A stretch of 64,000 nucleotides of DNA, taken from Bacteroidales bacterium (GTDB lineage: Bacteria; Bacteroidota; Bacteroidia; Bacteroidales; F082). Below the pieces are notes generated by a model. It searched no databases, was not told the origin of the DNA, and saw only the letters and a program-made list of their open reading frames with translations. The DNA is taken from NCBI GenBank assembly GCA_021647205.1, contig JAKIVD010000010.1, positions 62,001 to 126,000 of the forward strand, in the 5' to 3' direction. Of the stretch, positions 62,693 through 64,000 are shown piece after piece. The position numbers and the translations under genes are program-made. Positions within the stretch are counted from its first letter, which is position 1. Every line of letters starts with the position of its first letter.

Positions 62693-64000
62693 ATGGCTGA
62701 AAACAAAGGAAATTTCTTCGTCCACCGGCCCATTGTTGCCATGGTAATTGCTATTATTATTGTAATTGTTGGTACGGTATCATTGATTGGTCTTGCCATT
62801 GAGCAGTATCCAAACCTCACTCCTCCCATCGTTCAGGTAAGAGGAACTTTTACAGGGGCTAATGCAATTAATGTTGAAGAGTCGATGGCAACCCCATTGG
62901 AGCAGGAGATCAATGGTGTCGATAATATGATTTATATGAAATCGACCAATGCCAACGATGGCACAATGGTTATTGATGTTTCATTTACGGTTGGAACCGA
63001 CCCTGACATGAATACGGTGCTTACACAAAACAGGGTGTCGGCAGCTACCCCCAAGCTTCCCGAATCGGTGAAAAAATTTGGCGTTAAAACAGAAAAATCG
63101 TTACCAAATATTATGATGGTGCTAACGCTAACGTCTGATGGAAGGTACGATCAGGATTTTTTAGGCAATTATGCACTTATTAATATCAAAGATCAATTGG
63201 CCCGGATTAAAGGTATTGGTCGTGTTAATGTATTGGGTGCAGCAGATTATTCAATGCGTATATGGGTGAAGCCCGACCGGCTGGCACAAATGGGATTGAC
63301 TGTTCCGGAGATTGTTAAAGCCATCAACGAACAAAATGTCATTGTTCCGGGTGGAAAATTTGGTGCCGAACCGGCCCCGCCTGGCACAGAGTTTACTTAT
63401 ACCGTTCGGTTACCGGAACGTTTTAATTCTCCGGAAGCTTTTGGAGATATTGTGGTAAGGACACAAGCTGACGGTTCACAAATTAAGTTGAGGGATGTGG
63501 CAACCGTTAATCTCGGGGTGGAGACTTACGATATGATACCACGGCTTAATGGAAAAACGGCTGCCGTTATTGCACTCTATCAGGCTCCCGGTTCCAATGC
63601 AGTCGAACTGGCAGATAATGCAATTGCAGAAATGGATCTGCTGGCAAAGAGCTTTCCGGAAAGTATCAAATACGATGTTTCCCTGGATTCAACTGCACCC
63701 ATTACAGCAGGCATCAAAGATATTGTGGTCACTTTAATTATCGCGTTGATACTTGTTATTCTCGTGGTATTTATCTTTATCCAGGATTGGCGGGCAACAC
63801 TGATTCCAACCCTGGCCATTCCGGTTTCTTTGATTGGTGCCTTTATGTTTTTCCCGGCGCTGGGTTTTACCATCAACGTTTTATCCCTTCTCGGACTGGT
63901 GCTGGCCATCGGTATTGTTGTTGACGATGCTATTGTTGTTGTGGAGGCTGTGCAGGTGAATATCGCCAAAGGTATGAACAGCAAAGAGGCAACCCTGGAT
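62693..64000 (+). CDS. RND (HAE1) efflux pump, N-terminal 436 residues
   Basis: The gene begins with ATG at 62693 and is open to the window edge. Residues 1-40 contain FFVHRPIVAMVIAIIIVIVGTVSLIGLAIEQYPNLTPP, the typical first helix and start of an AcrB-like pump; the porter-domain blocks YPNLTPPIVQV and SMRIWVKPDRLAQMGLT follow. The proton-relay segment GIVVDDAIVVVE in the fourth helix is just included. It should pump lipophilic compounds out of the cell with the adaptor. The C-terminal half is outside the window. Confidence 0.96.
   Translation, partial: MAENKGNFFVHRPIVAMVIAIIIVIVGTVSLIGLAIEQYPNLTPPIVQVRGTFTGANAINVEESMATPLEQEINGVDNMIYMKSTNANDGTMVIDVSFTVGTDPDMNTVLTQNRVSAATPKLPESVKKFGVKTEKSLPNIMMVLTLTSDGRYDQDFLGNYALINIKDQLARIKGIGRVNVLGAADYSMRIWVKPDRLAQMGLTVPEIVKAINEQNVIVPGGKFGAEPAPPGTEFTYTVRLPERFNSPEAFGDIVVRTQADGSQIKLRDVATVNLGVETYDMIPRLNGKTAAVIALYQAPGSNAVELADNAIAEMDLLAKSFPESIKYDVSLDSTAPITAGIKDIVVTLIIALILVILVVFIFIQDWRATLIPTLAIPVSLIGAFMFFPALGFTINVLSLLGLVLAIGIVVDDAIVVVEAVQVNIAKGMNSKEATLD

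Overview
This window looks like a chromosomal segment of a Bacteroidota bacterium, probably from the Bacteroidales/Marinilabiliales side of the phylum. The support is two secreted proteins with Por-type (T9SS) C-terminal sorting domains, families typical of the phylum (GWxTD, DUF4301, DUF4251, a UvrC/DnaQ-type fusion), a tmRNA whose tag reads GDNNYALAA, and an almost complete lack of Shine-Dalgarno sequences before genes. Genes are densely packed on both strands. There is no phage, insertion sequence, CRISPR array or rRNA operon.

Layout. 0-2.3 kb: the start of a secreted protein, tRNA-Arg(CCG), tmRNA, and a receiver-AAA+ regulator of NtrC type that lacks a DNA-binding domain. 2.5-16 kb: a secreted FG-GAP/T9SS protein, a LOG-family protein, UvrA, a lytic transglycosylase, a DMT transporter, a few lineage-specific or unknown proteins, peptidase E and a large secreted repeat protein. 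16-23.3 kb: two tRNA-Leu genes, DUF4301, a DUF1858 redox-disulfide protein, PdxH, DUF1684, and a histidine kinase/sigma-54 regulator pair. 23.3-26.5 kb: the classic thrS-infC-rpmI-rplT translation operon, in which infC appears to start at AUA behind a strong Shine-Dalgarno sequence. 26.6-26.9 kb: an array of hairpins with about 49-bp spacing. 26.9-38.6 kb: oligopeptide-binding lipoprotein, M1 aminopeptidase, PPDK/PEP-synthase regulator, DapD, RuvX, peptide deformylase, glycosyltransferase, GWxTD, START-like protein and a truncated DUF1697 gene. 38.8-41.6 kb: two tRNA-Ser genes and a membrane-anchored cytochrome c with 12 haem motifs.

41.7-49.5 kb is a DNA-repair and mutagenesis island: a DnaQ-type exonuclease fused to GIY-YIG, an orphan RhuM protein, a LexA/CI-like S24 repressor, and divergently from it a DinB-type Y-family polymerase and a short DnaE (DnaE2/ImuC-like). 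Overlapping palindromes lie between the repressor and dinB. This is the most system-like group in the window: a probable damage-inducible mutasome with its own repressor.

49.5-64 kb: a membrane protein, an isocitrate/isopropylmalate-type dehydrogenase, a degenerate HD-domain protein, YchF, DUF481, then a same-strand run of AI-2E permease, bestrophin-like channel, a metallophosphoesterase split by a membrane hairpin, a saccharopine dehydrogenase-like enzyme, NhaA, and an RND efflux adaptor and pump that runs off the right edge. Several intergenic gaps hold short reiterated word repeats and two copies of a compound palindrome.
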